DNA from: JAICWP01 sp035935775
GTDB taxonomy: Bacteria; Acidobacteriota; Terriglobia; Terriglobales; Acidobacteriaceae
Assembly (NCBI GenBank): GCA_035935775.1
Contig: DASYWT010000438.1
Coordinates: 1 to 12,313 of the forward strand
Length of the DNA: 12,313 nucleotides
Reading direction: 5' to 3'
The translations under genes were made by a program, and so were the position numbers. Under the pieces are notes generated by a model. That model ran no database searches and was not told where the DNA came from. It was given only the letters and a program-made list of their open reading frames with translations. The first letter of the stretch is position 1. Every line of letters begins with the position of its first letter. Below, one piece after another: positions 6,951-12,313 of the stretch.

Positions 6951-6992
6951 CCAATCACCAGCCAACCACCAACTACCAGCTGCCGACTGCCG
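6951..6992. repeat. Second heptad array type (F), degenerate CCA-rich units
   Basis: Six 7-bp units start 3 nt after the lipoprotein stop: CCAATCA, CCAGCCA, ACCACCA, ACTACCA, GCTGCCG and ACTGCCG. The period is the same as in the ATTGACG arrays but the unit sequence differs. The units are degenerate, so part of the pattern could be simple low complexity. Confidence 0.5.
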
Positions 6993-7106
6993 GTTTCATG
7001 CACTTTCGTAATCCTTCCCCGGCTCCGGCTATTCCTTTTCCTTTGACCGACTTACGTTGGGGATGCAGAAAACGCAACACGCCTGCGCGGGAAAACATCC
7101 AAATGC

Positions 7107-7115
7107 TGGTAGAAT
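7107..7115 (+). promoter_or_regulatory. Extended -10 promoter for the 91-aa gene
   Basis: TG, one base, then TAGAAT (7110-7115): a complete extended -10 with a 5/6 hexamer. The predicted start is near 7122, giving a leader of about 40 nt before the ATG at 7163. No matching -35 was found, which is acceptable for an extended -10 promoter. Confidence 0.5.
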
Positions 7116-7162
7116 CCGCTCCCAGAACGCCTTTTGGGGTGTGGTTTTCGGTGAGGAGTGAC

Positions 7163-7438
7163 ATGGACAACGAGGCGCGCGAGTCGGGGAAGCAGGCTGA
7201 ACCAGGCAACGCAGTCGAGGATGAAGACCGAAAAATTCGCCGCCTGCAAATTATGATGAATATGGTCATGTCGGTGATCAGCCAGGACACCGACCTCACC
7301 GTGGAAGAAGCTTCCGAACTGGTGGCCAACAGCAAGCGCGCCGCCCTTGCCATGTTCCCCGACAAGGAATTTGCCTACGACATCATCTACAAGCCGCGCC
7401 TGCAGCGGCTCATGAACGAGCGCTTCCGCTTGCAATAA
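7163..7438 (+). CDS. Small hypothetical protein, 91 aa
   Basis: Function not recognised. The ATG at 7163 follows GAGGAG (7153-7158) by 4 nt, and the product starts MDNEARESG. In-frame sequence further upstream reads through the intergenic array and promoter and is not credible as coding. The first 30 residues are charged and probably disordered. Residues 30-91 look helical: a Met-rich helix (QIMMNMVMSVI), then DLTVEEASELVANSKRAALA, then a Tyr/Arg-rich end (YDIIYKPRLQRLMNERF). There is no signal peptide or membrane segment, so it is probably cytoplasmic. It has its own likely promoter (7107-7115). Its TAA stop ends in the first base of a heptad array, and it converges on the DUF3108 gene 57 nt downstream. 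Confidence 0.8.
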   Translation: MDNEARESGKQAEPGNAVEDEDRKIRRLQIMMNMVMSVISQDTDLTVEEASELVANSKRAALAMFPDKEFAYDIIYKPRLQRLMNERFRLQ

Positions 7439-7500
7439 TTGATGATTGTTGATTGAAGAATGAAGAATGAAACCTCGATCGTAAATCTTCAATCGTCAAT
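7438..7500. repeat. Heptad array E: nine in-phase units with an orientation switch
   Basis: Sixty-three bases form nine 7-bp units in unbroken phase. The first five are ATTGATG-type (7438-7472). The last four are in the opposite orientation (7473-7500): CCTCGAT, CGTAAAT, CTTCAAT and CGTCAAT. The outer 12 bases (7437-7448 and 7490-7501) pair with one G-T wobble, so a transcript from either side could form an A/U-rich hairpin. It fills the gap between two convergent genes, contributes the last A of one stop codon and contains the other. No T-run follows, so classic termination is unproven. Confidence 0.85.
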
Positions 7501-8347
7501 TGCTCTTCTCCACCCGCGCCAGGCGCACATTGAGCGTTCCCCATTTCACCTTGGCTTTGAACTGAACCGGTATGCGCTGGCCGTCGTCGCTATACCAGAC
7601 CCACACCCGGCCCTTGTTCTTGAGTGGGCCGCCGGTGGCGATAGCGCGTACGCGCAGGGTCGGGAAAACTCCGGCCGGGGTCTTCACCTGCTCCCGCCCT
7701 TCCACTGTAGCGGTTATCTCTCCCGTGGGCCCGCCATCATTGAGCGGAAAGACGAAGCTCTCCCCGGGCGACAGGGGCAACGACCCCACGTAGTAGAACC
7801 CAGACATCACGTCCGTGACGCAGCGGGGAATGGGGTGCTCGACGTGTTTAACGGCGCCCGTCTTTAAGTCTTTCTCCTGCAATACGCTCTTGCCGTGGGC
7901 GTAGTCAAAGTGGACTTCCGTCTCGCGCCGCCGCGACCCTTCCTCGGTCCGCTTGGAGACGGCCAGAGAGCAGAAGCTGTGCGGGTTGATGGTGGTGCGA
8001 AACTGGTCATGCACCGCGAACAGCAGGTTCACGAAACCCGAGGTGTCGGCCGTCATGACCGCATGCTGTCCCTTGGGCGAGGCTTCCATGGTCAGCTTCG
8101 CGGTGCCGGCGCTCAGCAGGTGCCAGTCAGCGCTATAGAAATATTCCTGGTGGCTAGGAAAGCGGTAACGGTCGGAAGGCGGCAGGATGCGGGCCGCGGG
8201 CGAGATTTCCAGCGTGCTTTTCGCATCCGCGGGGCGAGGATTGTTGCCGGGCGAACCGGCAAAAACCGCTGCGCCACCGCCCAGAACCAGCAGGGCTATC
8301 CCTGCCCACAAACTGCTCAATCGCGCGAATTGGATTGGCAAACGCAT
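7496..8347 (-). CDS. DUF3108 exported protein
   Basis: A 283-aa protein of the DUF3108 family, whose members are exported beta-rich proteins of unknown function. The ATG at 8347 is chosen because it lies 2 nt after the stop of the upstream gene, pointing to translational coupling. A GTG-rich extension of five residues to 8362 is possible. The N-terminus is a signal peptide: MRLPIQFAR, a hydrophobic stretch (about 12-29) and a likely cleavage after VFA near residue 30. The mature part carries the family-like opening HQEYFYSADWHLLSAGTAKL, the DQFRTTINP segment and the closing GRVWVWYSDDGQRIPVQF, typical of this domain. It is the last gene of the heptose cluster, so a cell-envelope role in the periplasm is plausible but inferred. 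Its TGA stop lies inside heptad array E. Confidence 0.85.
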   Translation of the reverse strand: MRLPIQFARLSSLWAGIALLVLGGGAAVFAGSPGNNPRPADAKSTLEISPAARILPPSDRYRFPSHQEYFYSADWHLLSAGTAKLTMEASPKGQHAVMTADTSGFVNLLFAVHDQFRTTINPHSFCSLAVSKRTEEGSRRRETEVHFDYAHGKSVLQEKDLKTGAVKHVEHPIPRCVTDVMSGFYYVGSLPLSPGESFVFPLNDGGPTGEITATVEGREQVKTPAGVFPTLRVRAIATGGPLKNKGRVWVWYSDDGQRIPVQFKAKVKWGTLNVRLARVEKSN

Positions 8348-8349
8348 CA

Positions 8350-8892
8350 CTACCTGAACCACACCATTTTGACTGCCAGCGCCGCCATCATCGCTCCGGC
8401 GCCGAGCAGGACTTTGTATTCTCGATGCTTCCAGTATAACTGGCTGCGGAACTTGCCCTGCCGGGCTTCAGCCGGCACCCAGCGGGGCAGGAAGCGTGGC
8501 ACGCGCTGCGCATATGCGGCAAATTCCGGGAACTGCAGGCGCAGAAACTGTTCCTCTGACTGCACCACGGGCAGATAAATGCCTGCAAACAGGACCACGA
8601 TGCCCAGGGCAATCCAGGCGCTCCGCGCCGCCACTGCAAATCCCGCCGCCAGCACCAGGGACCCAAGATACAGGGGGTTACGAGTATAGGCATAGGGGCC
8701 GGTGGTGGTAAGGCAGGTGTTCTTTTGGACGTGTCCCGAAGCGAGGGTACGCAGCATCAGCCCCGGAACGCAGATTGCCCCTCCCACCAGCAGAGATTGC
8801 CAAGTGGGCCTTGCCAGCCAGACATAAAGGATGGCAAACGCGAAACCCAGTGGCACGCGGATACGACGGGCGATGTCTCCCCAACTACGCAA
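8350..8892 (-). CDS. Isoprenylcysteine carboxyl methyltransferase (ICMT/PEMT)-family membrane protein
   Basis: An integral membrane protein of the ICMT/phospholipid-methyltransferase superfamily. Bacterial members are presumed SAM-dependent methyltransferases, and their substrates are mostly unknown. From the TTG at 8892 it has 180 aa. Helices are at about 13-28, 33-50, 74-90 and 92-110. The signature GPYAYTRNPLYLG (about 65-77) matches the family GPY..(R)(H/N)P.Y.G, with Asn72 where classic ICMT has His. SEEQFL (about 112-117) supplies the conserved Glu pair. A hydrophobic end follows at about 161-178. TTG 8892 has GGGGAG about 5 nt upstream inside the end of the preceding gene; a TTG at 8925 is the alternative. 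It overlaps the heptosyltransferase gene by 8 nt and ends 2 nt before the DUF3108 ATG, so co-expression is very likely. Confidence 0.85.
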   Translation of the reverse strand: MRSWGDIARRIRVPLGFAFAILYVWLARPTWQSLLVGGAICVPGLMLRTLASGHVQKNTCLTTTGPYAYTRNPLYLGSLVLAAGFAVAARSAWIALGIVVLFAGIYLPVVQSEEQFLRLQFPEFAAYAQRVPRFLPRWVPAEARQGKFRSQLYWKHREYKVLLGAGAMMAALAVKMVWFR

Positions 8893-10048
8893 GCCCGCTC
8901 CCCAGCAATTGCCGCGCGGCCTCAAGGACCTGCTGGGCCGAAATTGCGAGCAGTCCCGGATCCGGCCGTTTGCGACTCGAGCGCGCGGCCGCCCGTTCGG
9001 CGGCGTCGGTAGCAGAGCTCAACGGGCTGCGCAAAACCATGCTGCGCGTGCCAAAGGGCCCGTTACGCGCCGGACTGGTTGGCCCGAACAGCGCGACCAC
9101 CGGCACGCCTAGCGCCGCCGCCAGGTGCATGGGGCCGGTATCTCCTCCGATGAAGAGCCGGGCCCGCCGGGTAAAAGCGACCAGTTCGCTCAACGGACAC
9201 GAAAGCACCTCCGCAGTTCGATCACTGGCGGCTTCCACCGCCCGCGCTAACGGTTCTTCGCCCGGACCGAAGTTCACCAGACTGCGCAGTCCGATGGTGC
9301 GTAATCCCCTGGCTACTTCGCCGTAGCGTTCCGGCGGCCACTGCTTTCCTTCCCAGCCCGCTCCGGGATTGAGGAGCGCGAGCTGCCATCCCTCGTGCTG
9401 GCGCAACCGCCGTTCGCACGACTCTTCCGCTGCCGGATCAACCGGGAATTCGACCTCGGGAATTTCCGCCGTCACGCCCGCGATGGCGCTTGCCAATGCG
9501 GCATTCTGCTCAATCACATGCGTACCGCCCGCTTCCACCGTGTGGGTGTAGAACAGGCTGGCGGCATGCTCGCGTGGCCGCTCAAAACCGACGACGGCCT
9601 CCGCGCCCGTAGAGCGCGCCATCACGGCGGATCGCACCGCGCCCTGAAAATCCACCGCCAGCTCGTACCTTGCCGCCCGAGTTGCTCGCCAGGCGCCAAT
9701 AGCTTCCTTCCAGGTTTCGTCGGAAAAGGGTGCCGCCCGCCACCCCAGCGTGTTCACCGCATGCACCGCATCCAGCAGCGGCCGTCCCGGGGAACGTGGG
9801 CCCACACGCGGTGTGCCGGGCGCGCACAGCAGTTCCGCCCAGCGCTCTTCGATCACCCAGCCAAGGCTAGCGGCAGGAAAACCGCGACGCAGCAGAGTGG
9901 CGGCGGGCAGGGCGTGGATCACGTCTCCCATGGAACCCAGGCGCATGATCAACAGGCGTTCTACGCCTTGCGCCACCTCTTGCACCTCGGCCTGGTGCCG
10001 GCGCATTAGCCCGCTCTCTTCTGCTTTCGAAATGGTCGCGAGCTGCAT
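8885..10048 (-). CDS. waaC: GT9 ADP-heptose:LPS heptosyltransferase, WaaC-like
   Basis: A cytoplasmic-face GT-B glycosyltransferase (family 9) that moves heptose from ADP-heptose to the LPS inner core; WaaC adds the first heptose to Kdo. Of 387 aa, the first 33 are an extension before the family start strand LLIMRLGSMGDVIHALP (about 32-48). WaaC-like traits are WVIEERWAELL (64-74), PREHAASLFY (158-167), THVIEQN (176-182) and NPGAGWEGKQWP (227-238). The donor motif GGDTGPMHLAAALG (301-314) is followed by GPT (322-324). The ATG at 10048 lies one base after the rfaE2 stop, so translation is probably coupled; a Met at residue 15 is an alternative start. Family and donor are well supported. The choice of heptosyltransferase I over II or III is inferred from motif likeness. 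Confidence 0.88.
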   Translation of the reverse strand: MQLATISKAEESGLMRRHQAEVQEVAQGVERLLIMRLGSMGDVIHALPAATLLRRGFPAASLGWVIEERWAELLCAPGTPRVGPRSPGRPLLDAVHAVNTLGWRAAPFSDETWKEAIGAWRATRAARYELAVDFQGAVRSAVMARSTGAEAVVGFERPREHAASLFYTHTVEAGGTHVIEQNAALASAIAGVTAEIPEVEFPVDPAAEESCERRLRQHEGWQLALLNPGAGWEGKQWPPERYGEVARGLRTIGLRSLVNFGPGEEPLARAVEAASDRTAEVLSCPLSELVAFTRRARLFIGGDTGPMHLAAALGVPVVALFGPTSPARNGPFGTRSMVLRSPLSSATDAAERAAARSSRKRPDPGLLAISAQQVLEAARQLLGSGLA

Positions 10049-10049
10049 T

Positions 10050-10577
10050 TCACTTCTTCATGGCGCGCAGCATCTCGCTGCTGGAATGGTCCTTGGGATC
10101 GCCTACAATCTCCACCCGGCCGCCGCACTCCCGAACCACGTCACGCTCGGGCACGCTCTGCGCCGTGTAATCGGTGCCCTTGGCCTGCACGTCAGGGCGA
10201 ATTTCGCGCACCAGAGCGCGCACATCGGGCTCGGAGAAGACAACCACCGCGTCCACATCCTGGAGTGCAGCAATAATTTCCGCCCGCTCCTGCTCGGGCA
10301 TCAGGGGGCGTCCTTCGCCCTTTAGCCGGCGAGCGCTGGCGTCGGAATTGATGGCCACCACCAGCCGGCCGCCCAGCACCTTCGCCGCCCGCAGGTAGCG
10401 AATGTGGCCCACATGCAGCAGGTCAAAGCAGCCATTGGCCAGGACCACCGTCTCCCGGTTGCGTCGCCATTCCGCCACCAGCCGGGGCAGCGCCTGCCGG
10501 TCCACTATCTTGTTGGAGGGCACACTCAATGTTATCGAAAACGCGCGCTCAATGTGGCCGGACGGCAGGCGGAGCAT
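10050..10577 (-). CDS. rfaE2: D-glycero-beta-D-manno-heptose 1-phosphate adenylyltransferase
   Basis: This enzyme forms ADP-D-glycero-D-manno-heptose from heptose 1-phosphate and ATP, the activation step after RfaE1 and a phosphatase. The 175-aa product has the nucleotidyltransferase signature ANGCFDLLHVGHIRYL (47-62, HxGH at 55-58), NSDASARRLKGEGRP (77-91), the KGTDYT block (133-138) and a C-terminal Ser-rich loop (about 164-168) for the ATP phosphates. The enterobacterial protein HldE fuses this domain to the kinase; here they are separate genes. The ATG at 10577 overlaps the rfaE1 end by 29 nt and gives about 47 residues before the fold, longer than usual. TTG 10529 or GTG 10523 would fit the family better, but neither has a clear ribosome site, so the start is open. 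Confidence 0.93.
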   Translation of the reverse strand: MLRLPSGHIERAFSITLSVPSNKIVDRQALPRLVAEWRRNRETVVLANGCFDLLHVGHIRYLRAAKVLGGRLVVAINSDASARRLKGEGRPLMPEQERAEIIAALQDVDAVVVFSEPDVRALVREIRPDVQAKGTDYTAQSVPERDVVRECGGRVEIVGDPKDHSSSEMLRAMKK

Positions 10578-11580
10578 GCTGCAACGCGTCCAGCAGTTCC
10601 TGCCGCGTGACCGTGGCCGTCCCCCGCTTCATCACCACAATACCGCCGGAGTAATTGGCCAACTGCGCCGCGGCTTGCGGATCGGCGCCCGCGGCCAGCG
10701 CCGCCGTGTAGGTGGCGATCACCGTGTCGCCCGCTCCCGTCACGTCCGTTACCTGATCGCTGCCGTAAATAGGAATGTCCACCGCTGGTTGTTTGCGGGC
10801 AAAGGCCGCCATCCCGTCGCGGCCGCGGGTTATGACCAGCGACTGCAGCTTCATCTTCTTCATGATCTGCTCACCGGCGGAGAGCAGCCTGGCCCAGTCG
10901 TTGCCGATTTGCATGCGCAATAGTTCCTCAACTTCCGGCTCGTTAGGGGTGGCCGCGCTCACTCCCGCGTAGTCCAACATGCGGTGGCGCGAGTCCAGGG
11001 TGATGGGGATGCCGTTCCACCCGCCAGAACGGATGGAATCGAGAATTTCTGGCGTGGCGGCGCCGTAGCCGTAGTCAGATACCAGCAACGCATCGGAGGC
11101 GCGGGCGTACTGTTTGGCCGCCAGGATGAGCTCGCGCACCACGTGCTGGCTGGGCTCGCTTTCAGGTTCGCGGTCCACGCGCACCACCTGCTGCCGCGCC
11201 GAATGCGTCATGCCGGCCAGAATGCGAGTCTTGGTGACGGTGGCAAAGCCCTTCTCGCGAACCAGCCCGCTGGCGGGGATCCGCTTCTGGCGGAAGCGCT
11301 TAAGAAGAAGCTTGCCGGCTTCATCTTCGCCTACCACCCCCACGGGAAGCACATTCACTCCCAGGTCAGCCAGGTTATAGACCGCGTTGGCGCCGCCTCC
11401 CGGCACTACATCGCGCTCGCGGTGCTTGAGGATAAGCACCGGAGCCTCGCGCGAGACGCGGGAAATTTCGCCATACACAAACTCGTCGGCCACCATATCG
11501 CCCAGCACGGTTACCGTGACCTGGGGAAAGGCTTCGACGATTTTGCGCAGCCGGTCGGTCTCGTTCGGCGGCCTGGTCAT
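10549..11580 (-). CDS. rfaE1: D-glycero-beta-D-manno-heptose-7-phosphate kinase
   Basis: A PfkB/ribokinase-family enzyme that phosphorylates D,D-heptose 7-phosphate to the 1,7-bisphosphate in the cytoplasm, the committed step to ADP-heptose. The 343-aa product (from the ATG at 11580) shows GDMVADEFVYGEISRVSREAP (about 28-47, typical of RfaE1), the PfkB glycine motif GGGANAV (61-67), SDYGYG (168-173), TPNEPEVEELL (211-221) and the anion-hole/catalytic motif DVTGAGDT (279-286, base D285). An ATG at 11604 would add eight residues not typical of the family. Neither start has a good Shine-Dalgarno sequence: AGGT touches the first with no spacing. The stop lies inside rfaE2 (29-nt overlap). It is the first gene of the five-gene cluster and is separated from the next upstream gene by over 80 nt. 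Confidence 0.93.
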   Translation of the reverse strand: MTRPPNETDRLRKIVEAFPQVTVTVLGDMVADEFVYGEISRVSREAPVLILKHRERDVVPGGGANAVYNLADLGVNVLPVGVVGEDEAGKLLLKRFRQKRIPASGLVREKGFATVTKTRILAGMTHSARQQVVRVDREPESEPSQHVVRELILAAKQYARASDALLVSDYGYGAATPEILDSIRSGGWNGIPITLDSRHRMLDYAGVSAATPNEPEVEELLRMQIGNDWARLLSAGEQIMKKMKLQSLVITRGRDGMAAFARKQPAVDIPIYGSDQVTDVTGAGDTVIATYTAALAAGADPQAAAQLANYSGGIVVMKRGTATVTRQELLDALQHAPPAVRPH

Positions 11581-11594
11581 AAATATAAAAGCGC

Positions 11595-11603
11595 ATTCTC
11601 TCA
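11595..11603 (-). promoter_or_regulatory. Weak extended -10 candidate upstream of rfaE1
   Basis: On the minus strand TG, one base, then GAGAAT (4/6 match to the -10 consensus). The predicted start near 11588 would leave only about 8 nt before the ATG at 11580, a nearly leaderless message that would explain the missing ribosome site. No -35 was found. Confidence 0.25.
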
Positions 11604-11631
11604 TACCTGCGCAGGCTGGAAGGCTGGTATG
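11603..11631. promoter_or_regulatory. Dyad-rich site upstream of rfaE1, possible operator
   Basis: CATACC (11603-11608) and GGTATG (11626-11631) form perfect 6-bp inverted arms. The left arm overlaps a perfect 10-bp palindrome, CCTGCGCAGG (11606-11615), and GGCTGG occurs twice between the arms. The position just upstream of the heptose cluster would suit a regulator-binding site. No regulator is identified. Confidence 0.3.
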
Positions 11632-11659
11632 TGGTTGATTCTGCGTGTTCGGGCATGAG

Positions 11660-11678
11660 GCTGCCGGCAGAGGGCAGC
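11660..11678. other. Hairpin between the small membrane gene and the heptose cluster
   Basis: GCTGCC (11660-11665) and GGCAGC (11673-11678) give a perfect 6-bp stem with a 7-nt loop. It lies 9 nt after the stop of the preceding minus-strand gene. There is no T-run on the minus strand, so it is at best a weak or factor-dependent stop site. Confidence 0.35.
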
Positions 11679-11686
11679 TTGACTGC

Positions 11687-11950
11687 TTAGCGCATGATCG
11701 CGAGCGTCAGTCCGGCCAGGCTCCCGACAACACCGACGGAAGTGGAGAAGAGCAACAGGACAATCAAAACCTGCAGCGTTCGGATGCGATTGGTGATGAC
11801 CCAGTCTTCGGGATGGGGTGGATAGGGCGAACGGTGCAGCCGGCAAATGAAATGGTGCAAGCGCTTGCGGCGGTCGAACAAGAGTCCGCCCAAAAACCAA
11901 GTAGCCGACCCGAACAGCGACAGTATTATCAGTTCAGCAACTGCGTTCAT
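11687..11950 (-). CDS. Small two-helix membrane protein, 87 aa
   Basis: Function not recognised. Two hydrophobic helices are clear: about 5-25 (ELIILSLFGSATWFLGGLLF) and about 59-85 (LQVLIVLLLFSTSVGVVGSL and onward). Between them is a basic, His-rich loop (DRRKRLHHFICRLHR) and an SPYPPHPEDW segment, which suggests a loop on the cytoplasmic side by the positive-inside rule. The ATG at 11950 lies 7 nt after the stop of the upstream gene and fits a start at a membrane helix. A longer frame to 12067 would overlap that gene over 39 residues of non-membrane, arginine-rich sequence and is rejected. The ribosome site is weak, so translation may be coupled to the preceding gene. Confidence 0.7.
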   Translation of the reverse strand: MNAVAELIILSLFGSATWFLGGLLFDRRKRLHHFICRLHRSPYPPHPEDWVITNRIRTLQVLIVLLLFSTSVGVVGSLAGLTLAIMR

Positions 11951-11957
11951 GAGCGGC

Positions 11958-12313
11958 TCACTTCGCAGAGGCGGAAAAGGCTGCTTGCCCCTCGGCTCGA
12001 GGACCGCGGCGCAGCTTCTTTTCGAGGCGCTCCACTTCGGCATCCACCTTCGGCAGGAGCTCTGCAATGCTCTCGCGGTAGCCTCCGCTCAGGTTCCGGT
12101 AGATAGCCTGCGGCGTATAAATGAACCCCCAGGGAAATCCCCACCATCCGAACAAGGCCGAGATCACGGTGTAAATGATGGCCGTGCCCTGGCTCTTGTC
12201 GCTTCCAACTACTACTCGCGGCGACCGGAAGCGGGTGGTGACTACGAGAAACGAAATGCAGGCCTGATACTGGGTGACGACTGTCCGGGGCGTGATCTTC
12301 TTGCTGTTGTAGT
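11958..12313 (-). CDS. Hypothetical membrane protein, 5' end outside window
   Basis: The minus-strand frame stays open to the window edge, so at least 117 residues are present and the N-terminus is missing. A GTG at 12167 is internal: the reading upstream (for example ISFLVVTTRFRSPRVVVGSD) is coherent and continues directly into the membrane segment TAIIYTVISALFGWWGF. The block GWWGFPWGFIYTPQAIYRNL with a following GG resembles a C-terminal module, seen from memory in various bacterial membrane or zinc-ribbon-type proteins, that reads GWWGIPWG.IYT....N. No function is known. After it comes a charged helix with coiled-coil character (about the last 40 residues, VDAEVERLEKKLRR) and a low-complexity end. 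The 87-aa membrane gene follows after 7 nt, so the two are probably co-transcribed. Confidence 0.7.
   Translation of the reverse strand, partial: YNSKKITPRTVVTQYQACISFLVVTTRFRSPRVVVGSDKSQGTAIIYTVISALFGWWGFPWGFIYTPQAIYRNLSGGYRESIAELLPKVDAEVERLEKKLRRGPRAEGQAAFSASAK

Noticed and set aside
9395..10009. Plus-strand open frame of about 204 codons
   Set aside because: It lies opposite the heptosyltransferase, which has clear family motifs; the plus-strand translation is Arg/Gly/His-rich without a domain.
10984..11658. Plus-strand open frame of about 224 codons
   Set aside because: It is antisense to rfaE1, which carries full PfkB motifs; no ribosome site or domain.
12165..12167. GTG as the start of the last minus-strand gene
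   Set aside because: The frame continues to the window edge with coherent protein sequence, so the gene is truncated rather than 69 residues long.

Overview
The window (roughly 60% G+C by eye) looks like a chromosomal segment of a diderm soil-type bacterium, most likely an Acidobacteriota (Terriglobia/Koribacter-like). That assignment is inference. It rests on the ADP-heptose/LPS core genes, on the character of several lineage-type hypothetical proteins (248-aa, 91-aa and lipoprotein genes), and on intergenic DNA filled with short repeats. No mobile-element gene, CRISPR array, rRNA or tRNA was seen.

Layout. (1) 2-1535, + strand: the 3' part of a type III pantothenate kinase gene (coaX, cut by the window edge) followed closely by a 248-aa protein of unknown function. 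(2) 1534-1815: a gene-free repeat island built from 7-bp repeat arrays (consensus ATTGACG or its complement CGTCAAT), a 33-bp inverted terminal pair (32/33 matching), a nested perfect 14-bp inverted pair and two GC-rich hairpins. (3) 1848-5814, + strand: a TrmA/RlmD-family Fe-S rRNA uridine methyltransferase and a full-length ComEC DNA-uptake channel, 13 nt apart. (4) 5789-6067, - strand: a small DUF2007 protein whose 3' end overlaps the comEC 3' end by 26 nt. (5) 6207-7438, + strand: a lipoprotein with a possible LolA/LppX-like fold and a 91-aa hypothetical protein. The lipoprotein gene diverges from the DUF2007 gene across a palindromic -10 element. (6) 7438-7500: nine heptads in unbroken phase that switch orientation midway, lying between two convergent genes. 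(7) 11580 down to 7496, - strand: a compact five-gene cluster. Its order of transcription is heptose-7-phosphate kinase (rfaE1), heptose-1-phosphate adenylyltransferase (rfaE2), a WaaC-like heptosyltransferase, an isoprenylcysteine-methyltransferase-family membrane protein and a DUF3108 exported protein, with overlaps or gaps of only a few bases. (8) 11687-12313, - strand: two small membrane proteins of unknown function, the upstream one cut by the window edge.

How they fit together: region 7 makes ADP-heptose from heptose 7-phosphate and carries a transferase able to place the heptose on the inner LPS core. The last two genes probably act at the envelope, but their link to LPS rests only on co-transcription. 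The other genes are housekeeping (CoA synthesis, rRNA modification, DNA uptake) or unknown.

The most unusual content is the heptad repeat family. Its arrays start on, or within a few bases of, the stop codons of four genes and contribute stop-codon bases to three of them. They also supply an open reading frame upstream of the methyltransferase that can mislead start-site calling.
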